Assembly: GCF_022138605.1 (NCBI RefSeq)
Contig: NZ_JACBFS010000003.1
Coordinates: 248,001-312,000, forward strand
Length of the DNA stretch: 64,000 nt
Direction of reading: 5' to 3'
Origin: Xanthobacter sp. NM-25
GTDB lineage: Bacteria; Pseudomonadota; Alphaproteobacteria; Rhizobiales; Xanthobacteraceae
This document shows, one piece after another, positions 46,131 to 55,970 of this stretch. Under the pieces are notes generated by a model that made no database searches, had not been told where the DNA came from, and saw only the letters and a list, made by a program, of their open reading frames with translations. A program made the translations under genes and the position numbers. Each line of letters begins with the position of its first letter. Position 1 is the first letter of the stretch.

Positions 46131-47930
46131 CTACATCGGCTCCGCCACGTCCTTGAGCCGGAGGCTCACGCGGGTTTCGCCCTGCCAGGTGTCGAGGTCG
46201 AGGCTGCCGGCCACGTGCATGGGGCGGCCGCGGGCGGCGAGCAGCGCGCGGCCGAGGGGTTCCTCAGCGATGCGGAAGGCCACCGCCTTCAGGCTGGTGC
46301 CGTCGCCGGAGACGATGCGGGCCCGCACATGGCCGGTGCCGAAGCTCTCCGCATAGGTCACCTTGTGGTTGGGGAAGGCGAACACCGGCTCGGCATTGCC
46401 AGCGCCGAACGGTCCGGCCTGGGCGAGGCTCTCCACCAGGCGCGGTGTGGCGGCTGCCGCCGTCAGGGCGCCGTCGAGGGTGAGGGTGCCTTCGGCCCGC
46501 CCCCGGGTCACATCAGCGGCGAGGCGACTCTCGAAATGGGCGCGCAGTTCCCCAAGGCGGGTGCGCTCCACGGTGAGGCCCGCGGCCATGGCGTGGCCGC
46601 CACCCTTCACCAGCAGCCCCAGCTCCACCGCCTCACGCACCGCCCGGCCGAGGTCCACGCCGGCGATGGAGCGGCCGGAGCCGGTGCCGGTGGCGCCGTT
46701 GAAGGCGATGGCGAAGGCGGGCCGCTGGAAGCGCTCCTTGAGGCGGGAGGCCACCAGCCCCACCACGCCGGGGTGCCAGCCATCGCCGCTGACCACCACA
46801 ACCGAGCCCTCATCGGCGAGGCCGAGAGCGGCCTGTGCCTCCAGCTCGGCGGCGGCGACGATGGCCCGCTCCACGTCCTGGCGCTCGGCGTTGAGCCGGT
46901 CGAGCTCGATGGCGATGGTCTTCGCCTCCAGCGGATCGGTGCTCAGCAGCAGCCGGGTGCCCAGGGTGGCGTCGCCGATGCGGCCGCCCGCATTGATGCG
47001 AGGGCCGAGAATGAAGCCGAGGTGATAGGGGCGGGGCGGGCCGTCGAGCCGGGCCACATCCATCAAGGCGGTGAGCCCCGGCCGCATCCGCCGGCGCAGG
47101 GTGATCAGGCCCTTGTTGACGAAAGCGCGGTTGAGGCCCTTCAGCGGCACCACGTCCGCCACCGTGGCGAGGGCGACGAGGTCCAGGGCCTCCAGCAGGT
47201 CCGGAGCCGGCCGCCCGGTGCCGAAATGGCCGGCCAGCCGCAGCGCCCGCACCAACCCCACGGCGGTGATGAAGGTGAGCCCCGCCGCACACACATGGCC
47301 GAGGCCGGAAAGATCGTCTTCCCGATTGGGGTTGACGATGGCTTCCGCCGGCGGCAGCGCCTCGTTGGCCTGGTGATGGTCGATCACCACCACGTCGAGG
47401 CCGAGGCGGCGGGCGGCGGCCAAAGGCTCGGCGGAGGTGGTGCCGCAATCCACCGTCACCAGCAGCGTCACGCCCTGGGCCGCCAGCGCCTCGATGGCCG
47501 GCACGTTGGGGCCATAGCCCTCGTAGATGCGGTCGGGAATATGGAACAGGGGATCAAGGCCGGCGGCCCGCAGCACGCCCACGAGCAGCGCCGTGGAGCA
47601 GGCGCCGTCCACGTCATAGTCACCGAACACCGCCACCTGCTCGCCACCGGTCACCGCCCGGGTGAGGCGCGCCACCGCGGGCGCCATGTCGGTGAGGGTG
47701 TCCGGATCGGGCAGCAGGGTGCGGATGGTGGGGTCGAGATAGGTCTCCACTTCGTCCAGCGCCACCTCGCGGCCGGCCAGCACCCGGGCCAGCAGCTCGC
47801 TGATGCCGTAGCGCTGGGTCATGGCGAGGGCGGTCTGGGCGCCGCGCCCGTCGAGCCGCTCGCGCCAGGTGCGATCGGTGGCGGAGCGGGAGACATTGAG
47901 GAAGGGGCGATTCGTCAGGGCGATATTCAC
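46131..47930 (-). CDS. recJ: single-stranded-DNA-specific exonuclease RecJ
   Basis: A 599-aa 5'-3' nuclease used in recombination and mismatch repair. The DHH-family motifs are VAVFGDYDVDGACSTALL, VTVDCGTTS and VVVIDHHQANEALPP (about residues 90-170), and the DHHA1 region has LGPRINAGGRIGDA and KGGGHAMAAGLTVE. The start is GTG 47930, giving MNIALTNRPF. It follows the MgtC/DUF4010 gene on the same strand. Confidence 0.95.
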   Translation of the reverse strand: MNIALTNRPFLNVSRSATDRTWRERLDGRGAQTALAMTQRYGISELLARVLAGREVALDEVETYLDPTIRTLLPDPDTLTDMAPAVARLTRAVTGGEQVAVFGDYDVDGACSTALLVGVLRAAGLDPLFHIPDRIYEGYGPNVPAIEALAAQGVTLLVTVDCGTTSAEPLAAARRLGLDVVVIDHHQANEALPPAEAIVNPNREDDLSGLGHVCAAGLTFITAVGLVRALRLAGHFGTGRPAPDLLEALDLVALATVADVVPLKGLNRAFVNKGLITLRRRMRPGLTALMDVARLDGPPRPYHLGFILGPRINAGGRIGDATLGTRLLLSTDPLEAKTIAIELDRLNAERQDVERAIVAAAELEAQAALGLADEGSVVVVSGDGWHPGVVGLVASRLKERFQRPAFAIAFNGATGTGSGRSIAGVDLGRAVREAVELGLLVKGGGHAMAAGLTVERTRLGELRAHFESRLAADVTRGRAEGTLTLDGALTAAAATPRLVESLAQAGPFGAGNAEPVFAFPNHKVTYAESFGTGHVRARIVSGDGTSLKAVAFRIAEEPLGRALLAARGRPMHVAGSLDLDTWQGETRVSLRLKDVAEPM

Positions 47931-47979
47931 CCAGCTATGAAGCCAGAGCCGTGCGGCAACGTCGAGGCCGAGTTGGAGC

Positions 47980-48000
47980 GCAGGCGCTCAGAGCGCCTGC
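47980..48000. other. palindrome over the MgtC/DUF4010 stop codon
   Basis: GCAGGCGCTC-A-GAGCGCCTGC is a perfect 10-bp inverted repeat that includes the stop codon of the DUF4010 gene and precedes recJ. No T-run follows, so terminator function is doubtful. Confidence 0.5.
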
Positions 48001-49238
48001 ATGGCGAGCAGCGCCGCGCCGCCCGCCGCCATGGCGATGAGGGTGGCACAGAGGAAGCGCAGGGTGAAGGCGCGGGTCCCCGCGGCAGCGGCCAGCACCA
48101 CCCGGCCCACGCCGTTCATGCCGAGGGCGACGAGGATGCACAAAGCCGCCCCTTCGAACGACAGGCCGCTTCCGGCCAGACGCGCCGCGTTCAGCGATGG
48201 CACGTCCACATCCACCAGCCCCGCCACCGCGCTCACCAGAAAGAGGCTGCCCGGTCCTACCGCCTTCAGCAGGAAGCCGCTGAGGGCGGAGATGGCGCCG
48301 AACATGGCGGCGAAGGCGGCCAGCGGGCCGAGGTCGAACGGATTGCCGAGGCTCGATTCCCCGCGGGCCCCGCTGCTGCGGCGCATCATCAGCGCGCCGG
48401 TGATGCCGAAGCCGGCGGCGGCGGCGAGCGCCGGCAGGCCGAGGTGCAGCAGCAGGCTAGGGGCGACCACCGCGCAGATGACGCAGACCCGCAGCACCGA
48501 CACCATGGCGGCCACCGCCGCGCCCCCCGCCAGCAGGGACGGTGCTTCCCCACCGGCGGCCCGCCGGGCGAAGGCGAGGGCGACCGCGGTGGAGGACACC
48601 ATGGCGCCGCCAATGGCGCTGATGAGGATGCCCTTTTCCGGCCCTGCCACCTTCACCGCCACATAGCCGGCGAACGAGATGGAGGCGGTGAGCACCATGA
48701 ACAGCCATAGCTGCCGGGGATTGATGCTGTTGAAGGGATCGATGGCGCGGTCGGGCAGCAGCGGCAGCACGATCACCGTCATGCCCAGCAGCATCAAGGC
48801 CGAGCGCAGCTCCGGCCAGGTGAGGCGGCGCACGGCCTGATGCAGCATCTGCCGGGTGGCAAGCAGGGAGGTGGCGGCGATGGACGCCGCCGCCGCGACC
48901 GAGGTTTCGCCCGCCACCGCCAGCGCGCCGAGGGCAAACACCAGCATGGCGGCGACCAGGCCGGTTATGGAATAGTCGTTGTCCCGCACCATCTCGCGAT
49001 ATTTGAAGACGGCGAACAGAACTGAGGTGGCGAGCCCCGCGGCGATCAGCACGGCTGCGCTGTTCAAGGCCTGAGAGAGCGCCGCGCACACCCCGCCGAG
49101 CAGGCCGGTGAGGGCATAGGTGCGGATGCCGGCGGTGCGGCTACCCTCCGCTTCCTTGCGCTCCTGCCAGCCGCGCTCCACGCCCACCAGCAGGCCGATA
49201 GCGAGGGAAACGGCGAGGTGGAAGATGAGATGGTCCAT
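47988..49238 (-). CDS. MgtC/SapB family protein with DUF4010 domain
   Basis: A 416-aa inner-membrane protein. The first part is MgtC-like (LAIGLLVGVERGWQERK, AGIRTYALTGLLGGV), with about four membrane segments. The C-terminal half (IGGAMVSSTAVALAFARR, NPFDLGPLAAFAAMFG, VAGLVDVDVPSLNAARLA) is the DUF4010 domain. Such proteins are linked to magnesium or acid-stress physiology, but the transport role is unproven. ATG 49238 has a GGGAG site. Confidence 0.88.
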   Translation of the reverse strand: MDHLIFHLAVSLAIGLLVGVERGWQERKEAEGSRTAGIRTYALTGLLGGVCAALSQALNSAAVLIAAGLATSVLFAVFKYREMVRDNDYSITGLVAAMLVFALGALAVAGETSVAAAASIAATSLLATRQMLHQAVRRLTWPELRSALMLLGMTVIVLPLLPDRAIDPFNSINPRQLWLFMVLTASISFAGYVAVKVAGPEKGILISAIGGAMVSSTAVALAFARRAAGGEAPSLLAGGAAVAAMVSVLRVCVICAVVAPSLLLHLGLPALAAAAGFGITGALMMRRSSGARGESSLGNPFDLGPLAAFAAMFGAISALSGFLLKAVGPGSLFLVSAVAGLVDVDVPSLNAARLAGSGLSFEGAALCILVALGMNGVGRVVLAAAAGTRAFTLRFLCATLIAMAAGGAALLAMQAL

Positions 49239-49437
49239 GGTCTCCCACCACACGGCGCTGCGGCAGCACCGGTGCCGCGCAGGATCACGAGCCTAGCGAA
49301 AGCCCGTGTCACATGCTGGGTTTTTCTCGGGTCGCGCGGGTCTGCCGGGATCGCTCGCCGGCCAGACGGATGCGCGAGTGCTGCGGCCGCCTTGGTGTGC
49401 GGAACGTCGGGCCGGCGGTACAGAAAAGCCCCGCGCT

Positions 49438-50427
49438 TCAGGGCGCGAAGTGGAACTTGCGGAAGTCCCGATGCTGGGTGGTGATGCGCCGCACCGTGCC
49501 GGTGGCCGCCCGCAGCACGATGGTATCGGTCTCGATCACATCCCGGCCGAAGCGCACGCCCTTCAGGAGGGCGCCGTCGGTGACGCCGGTGGCCGAGACC
49601 AGGCAGTCGCCCCGCACCATCTCTTCCAGGTGATAGATCTTGGCGCCGTCGCGAATGCCCAGCGCCTTGGCCTGGGCCCGCTTCTTCTCGGTGTCGAGCA
49701 CGAGGCGGCCCTGCATCTGCCCGCCGATGCAGCGCAACGCCGCCGCCGCCAGCACCCCTTCCGCGGCGCCGCCTAGGCCGAGGTAGATGTCGACCCCGCT
49801 GTCTTCCGGATTGGTGGTGTGGATGATGCCGGCCACGTCGCCGTCGGTGATCAGCTTGATGGCGGCGCCGGTCTTGCGCACCGCTTCGATCAACGGCGCG
49901 TGGCGCGGCCGGTCGAGGATCAGGGCGGTGATCTCGGAAGGCGGCACGCCCTTGGCCTCGGCCAGCGCCTGCACATTCTCCTCAGGCGGCTGCGAAAGGG
50001 AGACGATCCCCTCGGGATAGCCCGGTCCGATGGCGAGCTTCTCCATATAGACCGGCGGCACCTTCAGCAGGGATCCGGCCTCGGCGATGGCCAGCACCGA
50101 AATGGAGCCTTCCATGTTCTTGGCGCACAGGGTGGAGCCTTCGAGGGCATCCACCGCGAGATCCACCGGTTCGCCGCCGAGCCCGAAGGTGTCACCCACG
50201 AACAGGTGCTCGGTTTCGCCTTCGGCGCCTTCGCCGATGACCACGGTGCCGTGCACCGGCGCCTGCTTCAATTCGCGATAGCAGGTGGACATGGCGGCGA
50301 GGTCGGCCGCCTGCTCGTCCCCGCGTCCGCGCAGACGCGCGGCGGAAACGGCGCTGCGCTCAGTCACCTGCGCCACATCGAGGGCGAGGCGGCGATCCAG
50401 GACCGGAGCCATCCGGGCGGCGCTCAT
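49438..50427 (-). CDS. glpX: class II fructose-1,6-bisphosphatase GlpX
   Basis: A 329-aa metal-dependent phosphatase of gluconeogenesis and, in autotrophs, of the Calvin cycle. VVIGEGAEGETEHLFVG, PVDLAVDALEGSTLCAKN (metal/substrate site) and GLGGAAEGVLAAAALRCIGGQMQGRL are GlpX hallmarks. It begins four bases after the hom stop with AAAGGA as ribosome site, so it is co-transcribed with hom. Confidence 0.96.
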   Translation of the reverse strand: MSAARMAPVLDRRLALDVAQVTERSAVSAARLRGRGDEQAADLAAMSTCYRELKQAPVHGTVVIGEGAEGETEHLFVGDTFGLGGEPVDLAVDALEGSTLCAKNMEGSISVLAIAEAGSLLKVPPVYMEKLAIGPGYPEGIVSLSQPPEENVQALAEAKGVPPSEITALILDRPRHAPLIEAVRKTGAAIKLITDGDVAGIIHTTNPEDSGVDIYLGLGGAAEGVLAAAALRCIGGQMQGRLVLDTEKKRAQAKALGIRDGAKIYHLEEMVRGDCLVSATGVTDGALLKGVRFGRDVIETDTIVLRAATGTVRRITTQHRDFRKFHFAP

Positions 50428-50431
50428 GTCA

Positions 50432-51736
50432 TCAATCCTTTTCGATGCGGATCACCTGCGGCAGGGCGGTGACGACGCCATCGGCCTCGATAGCCGAGAT
50501 GGCGCGGCGCACCGCCTGTTCCGAGGTGGCATAGGTGATGAGGATCACCCGCGCGGTGCCCTGAACGGAGGCGCCGGCGTCCTGGGGCGGACGGCGCTGG
50601 ACGATGGACTCCAGCGAGATGTTCTCCTCGGCCATGCGCCGCGCGATGGTGGCGGCGGTGCCGGGCTTGTTCACCACCGAGAGGCGGATGTAATAGCCAC
50701 CCTCGTGGCGCTGCATGGGCGCGCGCTCGGCCTTGGCGAGGCTGGCCACCGGCAGGCCGAAGGCGAAGCCGCGCACGCCACGGGCCACATCAGCCAGATC
50801 GCCCACCACGGCCGAGGCGGTGGCGTCGCCGCCGGCGCCCGGGCCCACCAGGGTGAGGGCGACGGCATCGGCATTCACCGCCACCGCATTGGTGACGCCG
50901 GACACCTGGGCGATGGGCCAATGCTTGGGCACCATGGTGGGATGCACCCGCTGCTCGATACCGGTCTCGGTGCGCAGGGCGACGCCCAGCAGCTTCACCT
51001 TGTAGCCGAGGTCGTCGGCGGCCTCGAGATCCTCCAGCGTCAGTTGGCGGATGCCTTCCACATAGATGGATTCGGAATCCACCTGGGTGCCGAACGCCAG
51101 CGAGGTGAGGATGGCGAGCTTATGGGCCGTGTCGAAGCCGTCGATGTCGAAGGTGGGGTCGGCTTCCGCATAGCCCAGGCGCTGTGCCTCGGCGAGGCAG
51201 GACTGGAACGAGAGCTTCTCGTCCACCATGCGGGTGAGGATGTAGTTGCAGGTGCCGTTGAGAATGCCGGAAACCCGCTCCACCACGTTGCCGGCCAGGG
51301 ATTCGCGCAGGGTCTTGACGATGGGGATGCCCCCCGCCACCGCCGCCTCGAAATGGAGGCCCGCGCCCGAGGCTTCGGCGCGCTGGGCGAGATCAACGCC
51401 CCATTTGGCGAGCAGCGCCTTGTTGGCGGTCACCACCGGCTTGCCGGCATCGAGCGCCGCGGCCACCGCCGCCTTGGCGGGGTCGCCGTCGCCGCCCATC
51501 AGCTCCACGAACACGTCGATGTCGGGATCCCGGGCCAGCGCCACCGGGTCGTCGTACCAGCGCAGCGCCGAAAGGTCGACGCCGCGATCCCGGGTCCGGT
51601 CCCGCGCCGCCACCGCCACCACCTTGATGGTGCGTCCGGTGCGCAGGGCCAGTTCATCGGCGCGGCGCTGGAGCATGCGGATGACGGAGGCCCCGACGGT
51701 GCCGAGGCCCGCGAGGCCGACTTTCAATTCACTCAT
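50432..51736 (-). CDS. hom: homoserine dehydrogenase
   Basis: A 434-aa NAD(P)H enzyme converting aspartate semialdehyde to homoserine for threonine and methionine. The nucleotide motif is VGLAGLGTVGASV at the N terminus. GGIPIVKTLRESLAGN and GILNGTCNYILTRM are catalytic-domain landmarks, and YAEADPTFDIDGFDTAHKL follows. The last 85 residues form an ACT domain (YYIRLSVVNKPGTAATIARRM), pointing to feedback by threonine. Same strand as the aminotransferase gene upstream and as glpX downstream. Confidence 0.97.
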   Translation of the reverse strand: MSELKVGLAGLGTVGASVIRMLQRRADELALRTGRTIKVVAVAARDRTRDRGVDLSALRWYDDPVALARDPDIDVFVELMGGDGDPAKAAVAAALDAGKPVVTANKALLAKWGVDLAQRAEASGAGLHFEAAVAGGIPIVKTLRESLAGNVVERVSGILNGTCNYILTRMVDEKLSFQSCLAEAQRLGYAEADPTFDIDGFDTAHKLAILTSLAFGTQVDSESIYVEGIRQLTLEDLEAADDLGYKVKLLGVALRTETGIEQRVHPTMVPKHWPIAQVSGVTNAVAVNADAVALTLVGPGAGGDATASAVVGDLADVARGVRGFAFGLPVASLAKAERAPMQRHEGGYYIRLSVVNKPGTAATIARRMAEENISLESIVQRRPPQDAGASVQGTARVILITYATSEQAVRRAISAIEADGVVTALPQVIRIEKD

Positions 51737-51814
51737 GGATCGGACCGGTTCTTTCCGAAGGTACGAGAACGCCCGCGGTGGGCGGGCGTTCGGGCGGGGC
51801 GGGCGTGACGCGGA

Positions 51815-53035
<1,221 letters not shown>

Positions 53036-53183
53036 CTCAATGGCTCCAAAGGCCGTGTCACAGGGTGTGATGAACAAGCCGCACCTGTCCCTCTCCCGGC
53101 GCGGCGAACGGGTCTTTTAGCACTCTTCGCTGAATGAAAAAGCAACGATTGCGATCGTTGTGGGGCAAAACCGGCGAGAGTGG

Positions 53184-53525
53184 TCAATTCCCGCTGTCGA
53201 CGGCGCTGCGAATTTTCGCCTCGCGATCCCGCGACACCTGTTCCAGATCCCGCTGCAGCCGGGCGCGCTGCGCATCGGTCATGGGCGCGCGGCCGGTGCG
53301 CGGGGTGGTGCCGATGGTGGGATAGGAATCGGCCGGCACCTCGGCCACGTTCGAGGTATCCGGCGGCACCGGCAGGGTGAGGGGCGTATCGTTGGCGCAC
53401 GCGGCCAGACCCAGGGCCAGGGTGGTGAGGACGCCGAAGGTGGCGAGAGGGCGGGCGGCGCGGGCCGGGACGGGGAGAGGCAGGATCCGCGGGCGGGGGC
53501 GCATCGTCGGCATGAACGCACACAT
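53184..53525 (-). CDS. small lipoprotein, function unknown
   Basis: A 113-aa reading with the lipobox LAAC after LATFGVLTTLALG. The mature part is a short disordered segment and a charged helix (MTDAQRARLQRDLEQVSRDREAK). ATGs at 53525, 53513 and 53504 are all possible starts. Alphaproteobacteria commonly have such lipoproteins next to phaC or alaC; no function is known. The phaC gene is divergent. Confidence 0.7.
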   Translation of the reverse strand: MCAFMPTMRPRPRILPLPVPARAARPLATFGVLTTLALGLAACANDTPLTLPVPPDTSNVAEVPADSYPTIGTTPRTGRAPMTDAQRARLQRDLEQVSRDREAKIRSAVDSGN

Positions 53526-53814
53526 CCCTGGTGCTGTGGGTGGCCTCGATCATCCCGCGAGGCTCGATCCGGGTCGCGTCCTCCGCTAATATGCGCAAAT
53601 TGGGAAATGCGAAACAACCTGAGCCGGAAGCCCGGAAAAAACGGCATCAGGAGCAGGGAAGGACAGCCCAGGGTGAGGGGAACGCGGAGAATCGCCGCCG
53701 CGTCGCGATCGACATCCGACGTCCCTCCCGCACGCCCGGCGCCTGCTGCGATGCACCATATGCACAGGGCGCCGCCCGCCACGTCGCCGACATCCCGCTG
53801 CGCTAAGGAACGCC

Positions 53815-53845
53815 TTGCATTGGCCCCATCGTCTCGGGCTATGCT
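53815..53845 (+). promoter_or_regulatory. possible sigma-70-type promoter of phaC
   Basis: TTGCAT at 53815-53820 and a TATGCT-like -10 near 53840 lie about 18-19 bases apart, roughly 50 bases upstream of phaC. The spacing is slightly long. A very similar GGGCTATGCT occurs at about 46110. Confidence 0.35.
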
Positions 53846-53893
53846 CTTTCTCTCGTACAGGTTGCGTCGATTTGTGATGCTATGGAGCGTGCC

Positions 53894-55846
53894 ATGACCA
53901 GTTCCGCTGTCCAGCCTGCACCGACTCCGGACACGCTCACCGTGCCGGCGGAGCCCGCCGCTGCGGCACCGGCGGTCGCGCCCGCCGCCGTCACCGCGCC
54001 TCAGGAGAAGGCCCCTCAAGCCAAGGCCCCTCAAGCCAAGGCCCCTCAAGCCAAGGCGCCGGTGGCCGGAGAGGGGCAGAAGAATCTCAATCTGGAGACC
54101 TTCGCCCAGAATCTGGCACAGATGGTGGAGGAGGGCGGCAAGGCCATGGCTGCCTATCTCGCGCCCCGCGAAGCCGGCAAGACCGACGATCTCGCCGACG
54201 ACATCGCCGATGCGCTGAAGACCGTCGGCCAGGTGGCCGAATATTGGATGACCGATCCCCAGCGCTCCATCGAGGCCCAGTCGCGGCTGATGACGGGCTA
54301 TCTGTCGGTCTGGGCCAATACGGTGAAGAAGCTGGCGGGCGAACCGGTGGAGCCGGTCGCCGCGCCGGAGCCCCGGGACCAGCGCTTCAAGGATCAGGGC
54401 TGGAGCGAGAGCCCCATCTTCGATGCCCTGAAGCAGGCCTATCTCGTCACCTCCCATTGGGCGGAAGACATGGTGAAGGAGGCCGACGGCCTCGACCCGC
54501 ATGTGCGGCACAAGGCGGAGTTCCTGGTCAAGCAGATCTCCAACGCGGTCTCGCCCTCCAACTTCGTGCTCACCAATCCGGAGCTGATCCGCGAGACCCT
54601 GTCCTCATCGGGCGAGAACCTGGTGAAGGGCATGAAGAACCTCACCGAGGACCTGGTGGAGGGTAACGGCACCCTGCGCATCCGCCAGACCGACATGAAT
54701 GCCTTCGCCGTGGGGCGGAACCTCGCCCTCACCTCCGGCAAGGTGATCTTCGAGAATGAGCTGATGCAGCTCATTCAGTATGCGCCAACCACGCCGACGG
54801 TGAAGAAGACCCCGGTGCTGATCGTGCCGCCGTGGATCAACAAGTTCTATATTCTCGACCTGACCCCCGAGAAATCTCTGATCAAGTGGCTGGTGGATCA
54901 GGGCGTTACCGTGTTCACCATCTCCTGGGTCAATCCGGACGCGCGCCTCGCCACCAAGGGCTTCGACGATTACATGCGCGACGGCATCATGGCCGCGCTC
55001 GACACCGTCGCCATCGCCTCCGGTGAGCGGCAGGTGCATACGGTGGGCTATTGCGTCGGCGGCACCCTTCTGGCGGCGACCCTCGCCTATATGGCCGAGA
55101 CCGGGGACGACCGGATCGCCTCCTCCACCTTCCTCACCACGCAGATCGACTTCACTCACGCGGGTGACCTGAAGGTATTCGTGGATGAGGAGCAGCTCTC
55201 CATTCTCGAACGCAAAATGAAGTCCACGGGCTATCTCGAGGGCAGCAAGATGGCATCCGCCTTCAACCTGCTGCGCTCCAACGATCTCATCTGGCCCTAT
55301 GTGGTGAATAATTATCTGAAGGGGAAGGATCCGTTCCCGTTCGATCTTCTGTACTGGAACGCCGATCCCACCCGCATGCCGGCGGCCAACCACTCCTATT
55401 ATCTGCGCAACTGCTACCTCTCCAACAACATCGCCAAGGGCAAGGCGGAGCTGGCCGGCGTCACCCTGGACATGCGCAAGGTGACGATCCCGGTCTATTC
55501 GTTGGCCACCCGGGAAGACCACATCGCGCCGCCCAAGTCGGTCTATGTCGGCGCCAATCTGCTGTCGGGGCCGGTGCGCTATGTGCTGGCGGGCTCCGGC
55601 CACATCGCCGGCGTGGTCAATCCGCCGGCCAAGATGAAGTACCAATACTGGGCGGACGGGCCCGCGGGCGGAGACTATGAGGGCTGGCTGGACGGCGCTC
55701 AGGAGCACAAGGGCTCCTGGTGGCCGGACTGGCTGGCCTGGTTCTCCGCCTTGAGCCCGCAGGATGTGCCCGCGCGTGAGGTGGGCGGCGGTCGCCTGAC
55801 GCCCATCGAGGATGCGCCGGGCCGCTATGTGAAGCAGCGGTCCTGA
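53894..55846 (+). CDS. phaC: class I poly(3-hydroxyalkanoate) synthase
   Basis: A 650-aa granule-bound polymerase of hydroxyacyl-CoA. The lipase-like box has Cys in GYCVGGTLLAATLA, the acid is in ATREDHIAPP and the His in AGSGHIAGVVNPP. VLIVPPWINKFYILDL is the usual class I segment. The N terminus (about 55 residues) is a low-complexity Ala/Pro/Lys stretch with three exact KAPQA repeats, absent from most class I enzymes. ATG 53894 has GGAG six bases upstream; the ATG at 53882 overlaps that site. No phasin or phaR gene is adjacent. Confidence 0.96.
   Translation: MTSSAVQPAPTPDTLTVPAEPAAAAPAVAPAAVTAPQEKAPQAKAPQAKAPQAKAPVAGEGQKNLNLETFAQNLAQMVEEGGKAMAAYLAPREAGKTDDLADDIADALKTVGQVAEYWMTDPQRSIEAQSRLMTGYLSVWANTVKKLAGEPVEPVAAPEPRDQRFKDQGWSESPIFDALKQAYLVTSHWAEDMVKEADGLDPHVRHKAEFLVKQISNAVSPSNFVLTNPELIRETLSSSGENLVKGMKNLTEDLVEGNGTLRIRQTDMNAFAVGRNLALTSGKVIFENELMQLIQYAPTTPTVKKTPVLIVPPWINKFYILDLTPEKSLIKWLVDQGVTVFTISWVNPDARLATKGFDDYMRDGIMAALDTVAIASGERQVHTVGYCVGGTLLAATLAYMAETGDDRIASSTFLTTQIDFTHAGDLKVFVDEEQLSILERKMKSTGYLEGSKMASAFNLLRSNDLIWPYVVNNYLKGKDPFPFDLLYWNADPTRMPAANHSYYLRNCYLSNNIAKGKAELAGVTLDMRKVTIPVYSLATREDHIAPPKSVYVGANLLSGPVRYVLAGSGHIAGVVNPPAKMKYQYWADGPAGGDYEGWLDGAQEHKGSWWPDWLAWFSALSPQDVPAREVGGGRLTPIEDAPGRYVKQRS
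54008..54052. repeat. three exact 15-bp tandem repeats in phaC
   Basis: AAGGCCCCTCAAGCC is repeated three times in frame, encoding KAPQA repeats in the disordered N terminus. Exact copies suggest recent slippage and possible strain variation. Confidence 0.9.
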
Positions 55847-55870
55847 GCGCCGCGCCGATCGGCACCCGGC

Positions 55871-55898
55871 AAGCCGCGCCTTCGGGCGCGGCTTTTTT
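55871..55898 (+). terminator. rho-independent terminator of phaC
   Basis: AAGCCGCGCC-TTCG-GGCGCGGCTT with a stable UUCG-type loop and a following T-run. Confidence 0.92.
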
Positions 55899-55970
55899 GC
55901 GCCGTGTAGCGGAAGCCTTTCCCCGACCGGTGCAAGCGTTTAGTTTAGCGCCCCTGTCGTCATCGTTTCG

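Noticed and set aside
45978..48710. 910-codon open frame on the plus strand over recJ and the DUF4010 gene
   Set aside because: Crosses two well-supported genes in antisense; composition effect.
53730..53770. PhaR-type operator in the phaC leader
   Set aside because: Only a loose TGCTGC...GCAC pattern, below a convincing match.
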